DNA of 12,707 nucleotides from assembly GCA_002751075.1 (NCBI GenBank), contig NAOQ01001054.1, positions 1 through 12,707 of the forward strand, in the 5' to 3' direction. Made by a program: the position numbers and the translations under genes. The notes below the pieces were generated by a model that was not told the origin of the DNA, made no database searches, and was given only the letters and a program-made list of their open reading frames with translations. Source of the stretch: Ichthyophonus hoferi (Eukaryota > Opisthokonta > Ichthyosporea > Ichthyophonida > Ichthyophonidae). How positions within the stretch are numbered: the stretch's first letter is position 1; each line of letters begins with the position of its first letter. This document shows, piece by piece, positions 1-7,753 of the stretch.

Positions 1-50
1 ACCGATCTCTGTCCACCCTTGACAACCTCCATGGAGTGGACAACATTCTT
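1..50 (-). other. Possible edge of a coding exon
   Basis: The first 50 bases are clearly richer in G+C than the DNA that follows. They are open on the minus strand in the same frame as the repeat next to them, reading ENVKNVVHSMEVVKGGQRS up to the edge. This could be the end of an exon, or part of whatever element gave rise to the repeat. The piece is too short to identify. Confidence 0.25.
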
Positions 51-319
51 GACATTTTCAATCTCAAATTGTAATATAATTTTGACAAAATAATTCAAGT
101 TGTTGGTTTCCTCAGTTTTATATATAGATATGCTTTAAACCATCTCCAAGTGTTGGGCGGGACGGCCCTCATACGCTGGTTATAAATGATTTTTGCTTCC
201 CCAATAACTGATTTTTATTCAAACGAAAAATGAAAATACAATATCTTTAATATATATGTACTGGGGGTTTTTTTTATAATATATAAATTGGTATGGGAAA
301 AATAAAGTAAAATTTAAAT
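49..319. repeat. Dispersed direct repeat, copy 1 (shorter copy)
   Basis: This block matches 3863-4219 in the same orientation, at roughly 90 percent by eye in the aligned parts. It lacks about 92 bp that copy 2 carries at 3994-4085. Shared landmarks are GACATTTTCAA at the left edge, a TTGTTGGTTTCCTCAG stretch, TTTTTGCTTCCCCAATAACT in the middle and GGGAAAAATA near the right edge. Sequence outside these limits does not match. No terminal inverted repeats or clear target duplication were seen. On the minus strand both copies hold a short peptide-like frame (including TEETNNLNYFVKIILQFE), and in copy 1 that frame runs on to the window edge. The family is not recognised. Confidence 0.85.
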
Positions 320-1740
320 GAGAGCATCGGAAAAATAATGATAATTATCGTGCTAGTTAATATAATAAAATGTCCATTTTTCATTCAAATATTGTATTGT
401 ATACAGTAATATTATTAAAAGACTATAATTAAATTATGGGCGCGCGTCTAAACCTTGCAGCACGCGGCCACTTGTTTTCTAAAAGTTATCTCAGTGTAGA
501 AGGTATTTTTCATTTGGTTTTAAATTTATTTTGCTATTGAGATAATTTGATATTATGGCTAATTTCCTAATTAACTACTTTTAAGCCTCACTCACCCAAG
601 TATCCAAACCCCACATGCAAATTAACTTACTTAGATTAATTGATTAATAATATAATAAATTAAAACTCACACCAAACATGTTTTTTTTTTTTTTTTTGGC
701 TCACGTTTATCTTTACATAGAGTACAATAATATAATACATTATATACAATACAATGCCATAATATAAAACGTATATATATGTCTACATCGTTGCCAGTCA
801 AGAACTCCCTCTTTACCCGCTAATCATCTTACCCATCTCATTTGTTAAATAATAATTAACCTTTAATTAACCAATCCCATTAATGTGCAGGCTGTCTAAG
901 ATGTCTTTGACTTCAGAATATGGGTGTTACTCTTTAGTTTGAAGTGTTCATTATCCCTCGGATGCCTTGATTGGTATCAGTAAACATAAGGTATCTTACC
1001 AATCACGTCTTATGGTTTGGGCTAAAAGAGTTGTGTTGCATATACCATATTTATATATTAAACACATATGTAATACATATGTAACAAAATATATTGTATA
1101 TGTGGTAGTTAGTTAGGTTGCAGATAATGGGGCAGGAGTAGGGGAGGGAGGAAGGGAAGAGAGAGAGAGATGCGGAGATATTCAATGTAATATTGTAATT
1201 GATTGGCAATTATATAAATGTAGTTTGTTATTTTAATGGTCACAGCTCTATAGACGATTATCTTTATCTTCTATAAACAAAACATGAAAATACTAACCAT
1301 ATGCAATAACATAACATGATAGGTTTTGTAGAAAAAAACAATTATACATTAAATAGAATAATAATCTTTGCTGTTTTTCAACATTGCACACTATACACAT
1401 GATCACAAGCCCTTGGCAATATGAAGCATTTCTTTGAGTTGGTCCGCAAGATTAATTCATTATAAATAGGTACGAACGATAGTGTTTATTTAGGTATGAC
1501 AGCAACATCTAGTTTTCCATATGTGGTATTACTTTATTTGACAATTTTATATATTCCTAGGTAGTAGTGTTGCATAGAGAGATTCTAGGCCCTGCAATCT
1601 ACATTATTCAACTTAAATTTCAACATATTGCCAACAACTATACCCAAGAGTAATAGGAACAGGCTTAAATAATTTTAAATGTTTATTTATATTAATAAAA
1701 TTCACCCAACCGTTCAGATTAAGCCTAGGTTTGCCTTACG
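320..1740. other. Gene-free AT-rich stretch
   Basis: No coding region can be supported here. It contains a 17-base T run at 681-697, a degenerate ATAAT/AATAC-rich tract at about 712-772, a purine-rich tract (GGGAGGGAGGAAGGG followed by GA repeats) at about 1141-1171, a local CpG-rich patch at 438-470 and a hairpin with 9-bp arms (TGATTGGTA at 968-976 and TACCAATCA at 997-1005). TTTATT at 1682-1687 is AATAAA on the minus strand and could be the poly(A) signal of the CBM14 gene upstream of it. Confidence 0.6.
681..697. repeat. Poly(T) run, 17 bases
   Basis: An uninterrupted run of 17 T. It could be the poly(A) tail of a minus-strand retroposed copy, but no retroposon body or target duplication is recognisable on either side. 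Treat it as a plain homopolymer. Confidence 0.9.
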
Positions 1741-1766
1741 TATTCAAGCCTTCCACAACAGTGAAA

Positions 1767-1880
1767 TTACTCGCTGAAGATATTATCCCCACTACAATCC
1801 CATTTGTTAAATCTTTGATATCCACACAAAATGTAGCCTTCTTTATCAAAAAATTTAGAACGAGTTTTGTACGGTCTTCC
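1767..1880 (-). pseudogene. CBM14-like fragment or alternative terminal exon
   Basis: Downstream of the CBM14 gene and on the same strand is a 37-residue frame starting GRPYKTRSKFF, containing CGYQRFNKWDCSGDNIF and ending at TAA (1767-1769). It resembles the second module of the neighbour: a K-F/L-F segment, then a cysteine, then C-x-x-D-x-I-F. The frame is closed on its 5' side by a TAG at 1881-1883. That TAG lies inside TTTTAG, which would also serve as a splice acceptor, giving a terminal exon beginning at 1880. Two readings remain: an alternative 3' exon of the neighbouring gene, or the worn remnant of a duplicated module or paralogue. Another frame on the same strand is open for about 70 codons across it, which lowers confidence. 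Confidence 0.35.
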
Positions 1881-1951
1881 CTAAAACTTGACGTGCTCAT
1901 AGAACTTTGATTGATCCAGTTAGCCCAGACTGAAGGTACTAGCGTGAAACA

Positions 1952-2422
1952 TTACTTCCTTTCCATAGAGTAGCGTGCATATTCACACCTTGATGTATAC
2001 TGATTGAATATATGATCATAAGGACATGCCATCCTTTCACTTGGGTATTTGGTATTATAATAGCACTTACGGTATTGATATTCGAAATTAGGATCGGGGA
2101 AAAGTTTATAACCGCTCCTTGTGCGCCTAAAACGGGGGCATACGAAGTTCTTAGACGTTTCCTTGTCCCAATCACAGTAGTGATATTCTTGGTTGAACAC
2201 TGTACCTACAGGGCAGCTTTCCAAAGCAGTTTGGTGACTACAATTCCAGTATAAATGAACGTTATACTCGAAAGGATAAGTATGGTATTCTTTAATATCT
2301 TCCCAGTGTGGGTTGGGGCAAGCGTTGAAAACGGACAAATCTTTCACTGGATCTTGTATTTGCTCGGCGGAGGATAGAGTAGCAATAGCAGCTAAAGCAG
2401 CGGCAATGAAATAAGAAGCCAT
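1952..2422 (-). CDS. Secreted two-module CBM14 (peritrophin-A-like) protein
   Basis: A single-exon frame of 156 residues, predicted to be secreted and to bind chitin or a related glycan in an extracellular matrix or mucous layer. Residues 1-19 (MASYFIAAALAAIATLSSA) form a clear signal peptide with likely cleavage before EQ. The ATG at 2420-2422 is preferred to the in-frame one 48 bp upstream because only it puts the hydrophobic segment at the N-terminus. Cysteines lie at 35, 61, 70, 83 and at 95, 120, 133, 146, forming two modules. Each ends in C-P-x4-F-N-x5-C (CPVGTVFNQEYHYC and CPYDHIFNQYTSRC), the typical CBM14 tail. Each module has four cysteines rather than the usual six, so probably two disulfides. 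N60 (NCS) is a possible glycosylation site. Aromatic residues are abundant, as in glycan-binding modules. A TATA box stands upstream. The family is fairly sure; the ligand is inferred. Confidence 0.82.
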   Translation of the reverse strand: MASYFIAAALAAIATLSSAEQIQDPVKDLSVFNACPNPHWEDIKEYHTYPFEYNVHLYWNCSHQTALESCPVGTVFNQEYHYCDWDKETSKNFVCPRFRRTRSGYKLFPDPNFEYQYRKCYYNTKYPSERMACPYDHIFNQYTSRCEYARYSMERK

Positions 2423-2473
2423 TGTAAGTTCAAGAAAGTTATTCTGTTTGTTAATTATAACAGTCGGCAAACC

Positions 2474-2482
2474 CTTTTTATA
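2474..2482 (-). promoter_or_regulatory. TATA box of the CBM14 gene
   Basis: On the minus strand this reads TATAAAAAG, a near-consensus TATA box, 52 bp before the start codon at 2422. Transcription would start near 2445-2452, giving a 5' leader of about 25-30 bases. A strong TATA box and no intron suit a highly or conditionally expressed secreted protein. Confidence 0.65.
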
Positions 2483-2530
2483 GTTTGCTTTTCAGTTGTT
2501 TTTTGCTAGGATTGGGTTAGTTATCTGTTA

Positions 2531-2582
2531 TTACGTCATTGTATATTTAGATCTATTGGAAGGTTAAAAAATATTTAGATCT
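2531..2582 (-). promoter_or_regulatory. Upstream promoter motifs: CRE/ATF-like site and duplicated 12-mer
   Basis: TTACGTCA at 2531-2538 (TGACGTAA on the gene's strand) matches a bZIP/ATF-type site about 50 bp upstream of the TATA box. Two identical 12-mers, ATATTTAGATCT, follow at 2543-2554 and 2571-2582, with starts 28 bp apart and each containing the palindrome AGATCT. Their position and duplication suggest regulatory sites for the CBM14 gene. The motif matches are seen; their use is inferred. Confidence 0.4.
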
Positions 2583-2589
2583 GGTGTCC

Positions 2590-3862
2590 AATACCCATCC
2601 CCGGAAAGTGCCGTAAATAAAGTACATGTTCAATGATAATCAAAGTCTACTAAATTATCGATAAAAAGGCTCACACTATGCAACTACAGACATTAATTGC
2701 GCGCACATTGGTTTTCTCTATTTTCCTTTTTTTATAGCTTAGCAGTATTGATAAACAACACAGCTTTTTTAGAATATATTATTGTTGGCATTGGTTTAGC
2801 TTTCTGCTATTTTGTTATTGTGTATTGTATGTTTTATCAACTGAAAGATTATAACATACTGCTCATACTTGCGGCATCGTCAATCTCAAATAATATCAAA
2901 TATGCTACGTGCGATTTTAGTTTGAGTTGTTTCGAACGTCTGCTCATTTCTTGATTGCACAGTTTGTTACAAGCTATCCACGGCTATATATGCCGGCATA
3001 TGTACACATACATGCATACAACCTATAGGTAATCGCAATCCATGGGAATGGCAGTCTCATCAATTCCTACGACATTAGGCTTTAGACCTGAAACGGATTC
3101 ACAAAATTAATCTGAATAGTTTTGTAGAAACGGTCAAATCTAGAGCAAATGTTCTAGAATTGTTGTTTAGTTATCTGCAGCTACACTACTTTGTGGTTTT
3201 TCCTATTGGTTGCTTAAGGTATCTTTATCTGGTGGTAATCAAACCCAATCACTGCACGACACAGTAAATAGATGACAATCGGTTCTTGTCCCATACTCAG
3301 CGACTGGTGGACACTTAGATTAATGAGCTATTCAAATAAGGAAAAAGCAGTATAATCTTGTATAGATAAGATAGGATATTCCTAATGGGTGTCTGTGATC
3401 TTTCGGGAATTGTGTGAGCCAATAAGAATACTTACAACTGGTTCCATATATTGTTGGACTGGACACGGCAATATGGATGCTAACCAACAATAGTACATAC
3501 AGGAAGAAAACGAAGAAAAAAAGAAAAGAAAAATCAGTAATGAAGGACCTGCTCACGCTAACGCAGCAACACCAGCAAAAAATAAGCAGACAAGCATAAC
3601 TCACATACACCTTTGCACGTAATTACATGTACGTAATAACCCCATTGTTATTGAAATGTCCAGCCTGCCGTTGGTACTCGAATACGATAATCACTGTTCA
3701 GATCTCTCACTTGTTGAGAAATCAAAGAACTGCATATCAACAATAAATAATAACAATAGTCACTAAGTATGATTGAAATTTTACCTTACCCCCTGATGGA
3801 GTTGTGTCAGTAAATTAGTTTTTATGATTTAAAATGTATTATAAATGTGCGTTAAGAGTGAA
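2590..3862. other. Gene-free stretch with short open frames only
   Basis: I see no supportable gene. Short AT-driven hydrophobic frames occur but carry no family signature. A small plus-strand frame at about 3428-3601 has a lysine-rich patch (RKKTKKKRKEK), which reflects an A-rich purine tract at 3495-3535. A perfect 14-bp palindrome lies at 2988-3001. Closely spaced TCTAGA/TTCTAGA sites occur near 3140-3160. Confidence 0.55.
2988..3001. repeat. 14-bp perfect palindrome
   Basis: ATATGCCGGCATAT is self-complementary over 14 bases. It sits in a TATA/CATA-rich surround. It could be a dimeric factor site or chance; nothing else marks it. Confidence 0.8.
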
Positions 3863-4219
3863 TTGACATTTTCAAGCTCAAATTGTAATATAATTTTGAC
3901 AAAATAATTCAAGTTGTTGGTTTCCTCAGTTTTATATATATATGCTTTGAACCATCTCCAAATGTTGAGCGTGACAGCATTCTCATACTCTGGCTTAAAT
4001 TATCTGGAACAGCTAAGTTTGTAAGAAGGGCATGGTAACTGATCCTATTGAAATCACACGAAACTCAATTAACGGTTTCAAAAGCTGTAAATGATTTTTG
4101 CTTCCCCAATAACTGATTTTAATTCAAACAAATATATATATATAATACTGTTAATATATGTATTGTGGGGTTTTTGTAATATATAAATTGGGATGGGAAA
4201 AATACATTAAACTTTAAAT
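3863..4219. repeat. Dispersed direct repeat, copy 2 (longer copy)
   Basis: The partner of 49-319, in the same orientation about 3.8 kb away. This copy carries about 92 extra bases at 3994-4085 and a slightly different AT microsatellite. On the minus strand an open stretch reads PEYENAVTLNIWRWFKAYI and continues through FVKIILQFELENV before diverging at the repeat edge. In copy 1 the equivalent frame is interrupted by a 2-bp length difference in the TATATA tract. The pair brackets the CBM14 gene. It may be a dispersed element or the trace of a local segmental duplication. Confidence 0.85.
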
Positions 4220-4652
4220 TTATTCACGGACTTCTTTTGGTTTGTTATCTTTTCCTTCCAAATTATTTTTCATTAATGTGCTTTGGCAAACTTAATATTT
4301 TTTTATTGGTAGTTTGCAATTAGAATTTGCATGTGCAAGATACCAAAATTTAACGAAATTTGTAACGCTTATTTGATGATTTTCCACTGTAATTCACACT
4401 GTAGTAATTGATAGATACTGATAGGTATGAATATCTATTGTGGTTTGTATTATAATAATTAATTGTTCATGTTGGACTACATGTCCCCGTTGGATACATT
4501 GTATTTTGCATTATATTGAATGAACACATAGTTCAAATTGATTTGTCAATACAGAGTTCTCAAGCACTTGCATTAGTGAATTGGCACAAGACATACAAAT
4601 ATAGAAACGTAATAGTTAAATATTGTCATGGAAATGCAACCATCATCAGTTA

Positions 4653-4751
4653 TCATAGATGTTGCCTGTCTAATGAAAAACGCTCTTTTAAACCCGATGA
4701 ACACGGTGTTACCAGCCCCATAATGATGAGAAGCATACACAGACCTTTCAT
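4653..4751 (-). CDS. Candidate signal-peptide exon or micro-ORF (weak)
   Basis: A 32-codon minus-strand frame starts MKGLCMLLIIMGLVTPCSSG. A basic residue, a hydrophobic core and a small-residue cleavage region make it look like a classical secretory signal peptide. It ends LDRQHL then stop. It might be a first exon, with possible donors GTAACA after the codon for L13 or GTTTAA after CATCGG, leading into exons at lower coordinates. No following exon was recognised. The plus strand is also open through this segment, and such a short hydrophobic frame can arise by chance. Confidence 0.18.
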   Translation of the reverse strand: MKGLCMLLIIMGLVTPCSSGLKERFSLDRQHL

Positions 4752-4830
4752 ATATTAAAAATTCTATGTAACGTTTTCGCTTTACACCAGCATTATTATT
4801 AATTAATTATAACTTAATAGAGATTGTCTT

Positions 4831-4905
4831 CATATAATATAATATAATGTAGCATAACATAATACAGTACAATTTAATATAATTTAGTATACTATAATGC
4901 AATAC
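4831..4905. repeat. Degenerate ATAAT-type low-complexity tract
   Basis: Repeated five-base variants (ATAAT, ATAAC, AATAC, TTAAT) fill this tract. A similar tract lies at about 712-772. It looks like an old, diverged microsatellite. Confidence 0.6.
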
Positions 4906-6303
4906 TTATTAACCTTTAGGCGGCCTATATTAGCACTGCCTGCTTGATTAATCATAAACTATTCTAACTATACAAGAATTCTATTGACTTTGGTTTCTAA
5001 TCATATAAACAGTTACCTATGGTGTAAATCTATTTGGATTATTTCGACAATAAAGAAAAATCTTATTTGTATAATATATATTCCTGTGACAGTTGTTAAG
5101 CCGGTAAGCATGGCCTTTTAAAAAATGGATTCACGGTGGTTAATATTGATTTTCAGTCAATCCACTAGCACAGTTTTAAAGTATTAAAATCAACACTGTG
5201 TTTGAATTAGTTGTAATTTATAAATCATAGTATTGAGTGGATAGTTTCTATAATAGCAGCAATAGTGCAAGATATAAATAGTACTTTTCAGTAATATAAA
5301 AGTCAAATCAGATATTAATCGACTGCTATTTCCAGAGTAATACTCTTTTTAATACTAACTATACTTATATCTTACATATATACAGACATAATATTATGCA
5401 TACAACTTATTATCTGTACTATCATGGATGCCATTATACATACACACAATCATATACCTGTATGTAATTGTGCACTATCTTGCATTATATACTGTCAAAG
5501 ATCTTCATTGACGGTTTAAAAATTAAAATTACTTCATTATAGTCTTGATCCTCATTGGTCATAATAGTAGTGTTCAGGGGGAGCCATGATTATTCTTAAT
5601 TATAAATCAATTCAGAATCCAAGGTGATAGTATACCCAGCTATTAATGCACTACCTTAAGTTAATACTATATCTAAGAAAAAATATAGTAGAGAGATATA
5701 GAATAGAGTAGTATGATTTTAATCACTGTTTACATTTCTTAATTTATTTGCGTATATTTGCGTATTACTTTTTTGTTTCATATTTTAATCGCATTTATGT
5801 CTGCAGATTTACTAAATTAAAATATAACAGGTAATAGTTACCGTACCAATCCAATTATATTTTAACAAATATAATCACAGTTAACAAAATATAACCATTT
5901 CTAGTGGTCAATGTTTCGAGCAAATATGATTGTCTTCAACAGTACGGAAACCAATAAAGCAACGACCATAGTCATCATTATTCCAACCCTGCTAAAAACC
6001 CACAAAGCAATTAACAGGTACCTTACCAGTACTATATACGCATTGAAAGTACGCCAATTGAGCTTCATTCTAATATAAACCAGTTTAGTTACTATGAATT
6101 GAAGTATATGATCAAAGACAATCACACATTTAATTTTTAAATGTTCATTCCGCAAATTAAGTAACCAGAATTAACTACATACAGTATAGCCCTGGCCATA
6201 AAACAACTAACTATATGCACTAGATAATGATATCTATAAATATATATGAAGATATTCTGAAAGTTTAGTATTATGCGTGCTGGAATTCCGTTCAATCTAT
6301 ATA

Positions 6304-6504
6304 TTGGAAATAGGACTAGTATACGGCATACTGAGTTCTGTTAGATAATTGTCGTCAGGTAAAGGGCAGGCTAAAGCTCTAGTTAGCTGCTTTTGAATCT
6401 CTCTTTGTTAATCAAGAGCAGCTAACTAGAGCTTTAGCCTGTCCTTCACCTAACGACGATTATCTAGTAGAATTCCGTACAACAGATACTATTCCTATTT
6501 CCAA
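6304..6504. mobile_element. MITE-like foldback element with TA flanks (Tc1/mariner-type)
   Basis: A 201-bp non-autonomous DNA element that is almost entirely an inverted repeat. It starts TTGGAAATAGGA and ends with the complement, and it is flanked by TA on both sides (6302-6303 and 6505-6506), as expected of the target duplication made by Tc1/mariner-type transposases. The arms are about 93 bases long, with some 15 mismatches by eye. The inner arm is a perfect 25-bp match containing GCTAAAGCTCTAGTTAGCTG, around a central loop of about 20 bases. It has no coding capacity. The near-perfect inner stem suggests a fairly young insertion or selection on the hairpin. A transcript through it would fold into a long hairpin. 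Confidence 0.75.
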
Positions 6505-6594
6505 TAATATAATAATATATAAGTAGTTTTGTCATATTACTATGTATCAATATTCTGACATTGGTAAAATTGTTGTTATTTTAGTGATCTTTGG

Positions 6595-6648
6595 CTCACA
6601 TAGTTTACCGATAAAAGCACCCAATAGATCTTTTTATATTTATGTGAG
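6595..6648. repeat. Short inverted-repeat element, copy 1
   Basis: Bounded by CTCACATA (6595-6602) and TATGTGAG (6641-6648), an 8-bp perfect inverted repeat 54 bp across. A related unit follows at 6731-6776 and shares CACATAGTTTAC after the left tip. Flanking GATCGCG/CAATCGC-like segments are also similar, so the larger duplicated unit may be about 110-140 bp. Confidence 0.55.
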
Positions 6649-6730
6649 AGTCAATCATTTACGAATTCATCTATGGAGATCGCGGCTAATTCTTGTTAAC
6701 CAATAGAAACGCGCTGACTTTTATTGCTGG

Positions 6731-6776
6731 TTCACATAGTTTACTACTGAAATTTTTCAACAGATTATTATGTGAG
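6731..6776. repeat. Short inverted-repeat element, copy 2
   Basis: Tips TTCACATA and TATGTGAG match copy 1 with one mismatch, and the left side continues TAGTTTAC as in copy 1. A third, much weaker similarity (CTCCATAGTTTG) lies near 6931. Between the copies is CCAATAGAAACGCG, a GC-rich patch unlike its surroundings. Confidence 0.5.
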
Positions 6777-7366
6777 GGTTGCTTATGGCAATCGCATTTG
6801 CACAGTGATTGTAGTGTCCTATGACTCATAATAGCCAGTCGTACCTACTTAGGCTATCCAAATACTTTTTTTACTAAACTAGCATATTACAATATCACAT
6901 TTTGTTTTTGTTGTTGCATTATATACTGGGTCTCCATAGTTTGTATGCCTATTGCCGTCGCGTGTTCTTCCTGCTATAATGCAGCTCACTAGGTATAATT
7001 ATGCAATGGCATTAGTTATATAGAGGCATGCACTTGCTTAACGCTTAAAGTATACAATATATTTAAATACATGTACCTCCATATATACATATAGTTACAT
7101 GCATATAAAATTACGTAGACATTACTTTATGATGTATTATATGGCATTATATGCAAATATGCAATTAGATAAAGCATTCATTAACTAGTAAATAAATATT
7201 ATAAACCTACAATTAGCCAATATAAATTATTATTGAGTCAGCCAATACAATATATTTAACATTGCATAATACACATCACAAACGTTATCAACAAACTATT
7301 ATTGTTTAACTATGATTAAGGCAAAAATGTATTTAATTAATATTCCATACGCAGTATCTCTTACAG
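6777..7366. other. Gene-free stretch
   Basis: Nothing is supported apart from AT-rich intergenic sequence and possibly the 5' intron or leader of the downstream gene. A signal-peptide exon for the EGF/ricin gene would be expected upstream, but I could not find one here. Confidence 0.5.
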
Positions 7367-7753
7367 GACTGCATCTATTACTTCCCATAAGCCCCTCTCC
7401 CGCTATTAATATAAAGCCCTTTTTATACCCTGGCCCACTCAGTACTATATTTGTTATTCTTAAAGCCCTATCTACACACCATGCCAAAGCCATGTCACTA
7501 CGTGACACAGATGACTTTGATCTGGGTGACTTGGCTATGTTAGAAATGGCCCCAGAGCAAACACCCATGGCATCCCCTGTTTTTGATTCTCCTTTTTCAA
7601 CGGAATTGGAACCTTTAGGCGGTATTCCTTCACCTATCTCTTCGCCTATACCTGCCCTTTCCGATGGCATAGAGGAAGAGACAACACTCATGATGGCGCC
7701 ACCGACCACTTTTTTCAAGGAAGAGACTATGACTTCTATGGGCGGGACCATAG
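7367..7753 (+). CDS. Candidate internal exon of unknown function (strand not certain)
   Basis: A 387-bp block, richer in G+C than its flanks, is open through 129 codons. It lies between acceptor-like TCTCTTACAG and donor-like AG/GTAGGT, with phase 1 at both ends. It would splice in frame to the EGF-like exon at 8285, making a glycine codon at the junction. The product has no cysteine. It begins with a hydrophobic stretch (LHLLLPISPSP), then has an acidic segment (LRDTDDFDLGDLAMLEM) and a region rich in S, P and T. No family is recognised. The opposite strand is also open for about 154 codons (7299-7763), with wobble positions facing each other. It has a donor-like GTAAGA at its 3' side but no good acceptor, so the plus strand is preferred only weakly. 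A repeat-derived or antisense frame is the main alternative. Confidence 0.35.

Larger units (their letters stand above)
4220..6301. other. Gene-free AT-rich stretch
   Basis: Apart from the weak signal-peptide-like frame at 4653-4751, no gene is supported. About 4831-4905 is a degenerate ATAAT/ATAAC-type low-complexity tract. TTAATTAATTA tracts occur near 4800. Around 5904-6155 both strands are open for short hydrophobic frames without family features. Confidence 0.55.

Noticed and set aside
681-790. Minus-strand SINE or retrocopy ending in the T run
   Set aside because: No tRNA-like head, promoter boxes or target-site duplication could be seen, so the run is kept only as a homopolymer.
2012-2254. 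Plus-strand frame opposite the CBM14 gene
   Set aside because: It is the antisense shadow of the supported gene, which has a signal peptide, cysteine modules and a TATA box.
2697-2954. 85-codon hydrophobic plus-strand frame
   Set aside because: The composition is driven by T-rich DNA. There is no recognisable membrane-protein family, no good splice or promoter context, and hydrophobic frames of this size are expected by chance here.
3040-3105. Minus-strand frame after an acceptor-like GTTTCAG, reading LKPNVVGIDETAIP
   Set aside because: It faintly recalls the C-terminal region of acyl-CoA oxidases, but only about 20 residues are involved, no donor follows in frame and no neighbouring exon was found.
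3428-3601. Plus-strand frame with a lysine-rich patch resembling a nuclear signal
   Set aside because: It comes from the same purine tract. It is under 60 codons and closed by stops on both sides without splice support strong enough to keep it.
3332-3610. 92-codon minus-strand frame with F/L/V-rich centre
   Set aside because: The hydrophobic centre is the complement of an A-rich purine tract at about 3495-3535, and no domain signature is visible.
4516-4758. 80-codon plus-strand frame
   Set aside because: No family features. It overlaps the more suggestive minus-strand leader-like frame, and neither is secure.
5901-6155. 84-codon minus-strand hydrophobic frame and an overlapping plus-strand frame (5904-6018) with splice-like edges
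   Set aside because: Both strands are open and hydrophobic, with no conserved motif. The splice-like sites are ordinary matches for AT-rich DNA.
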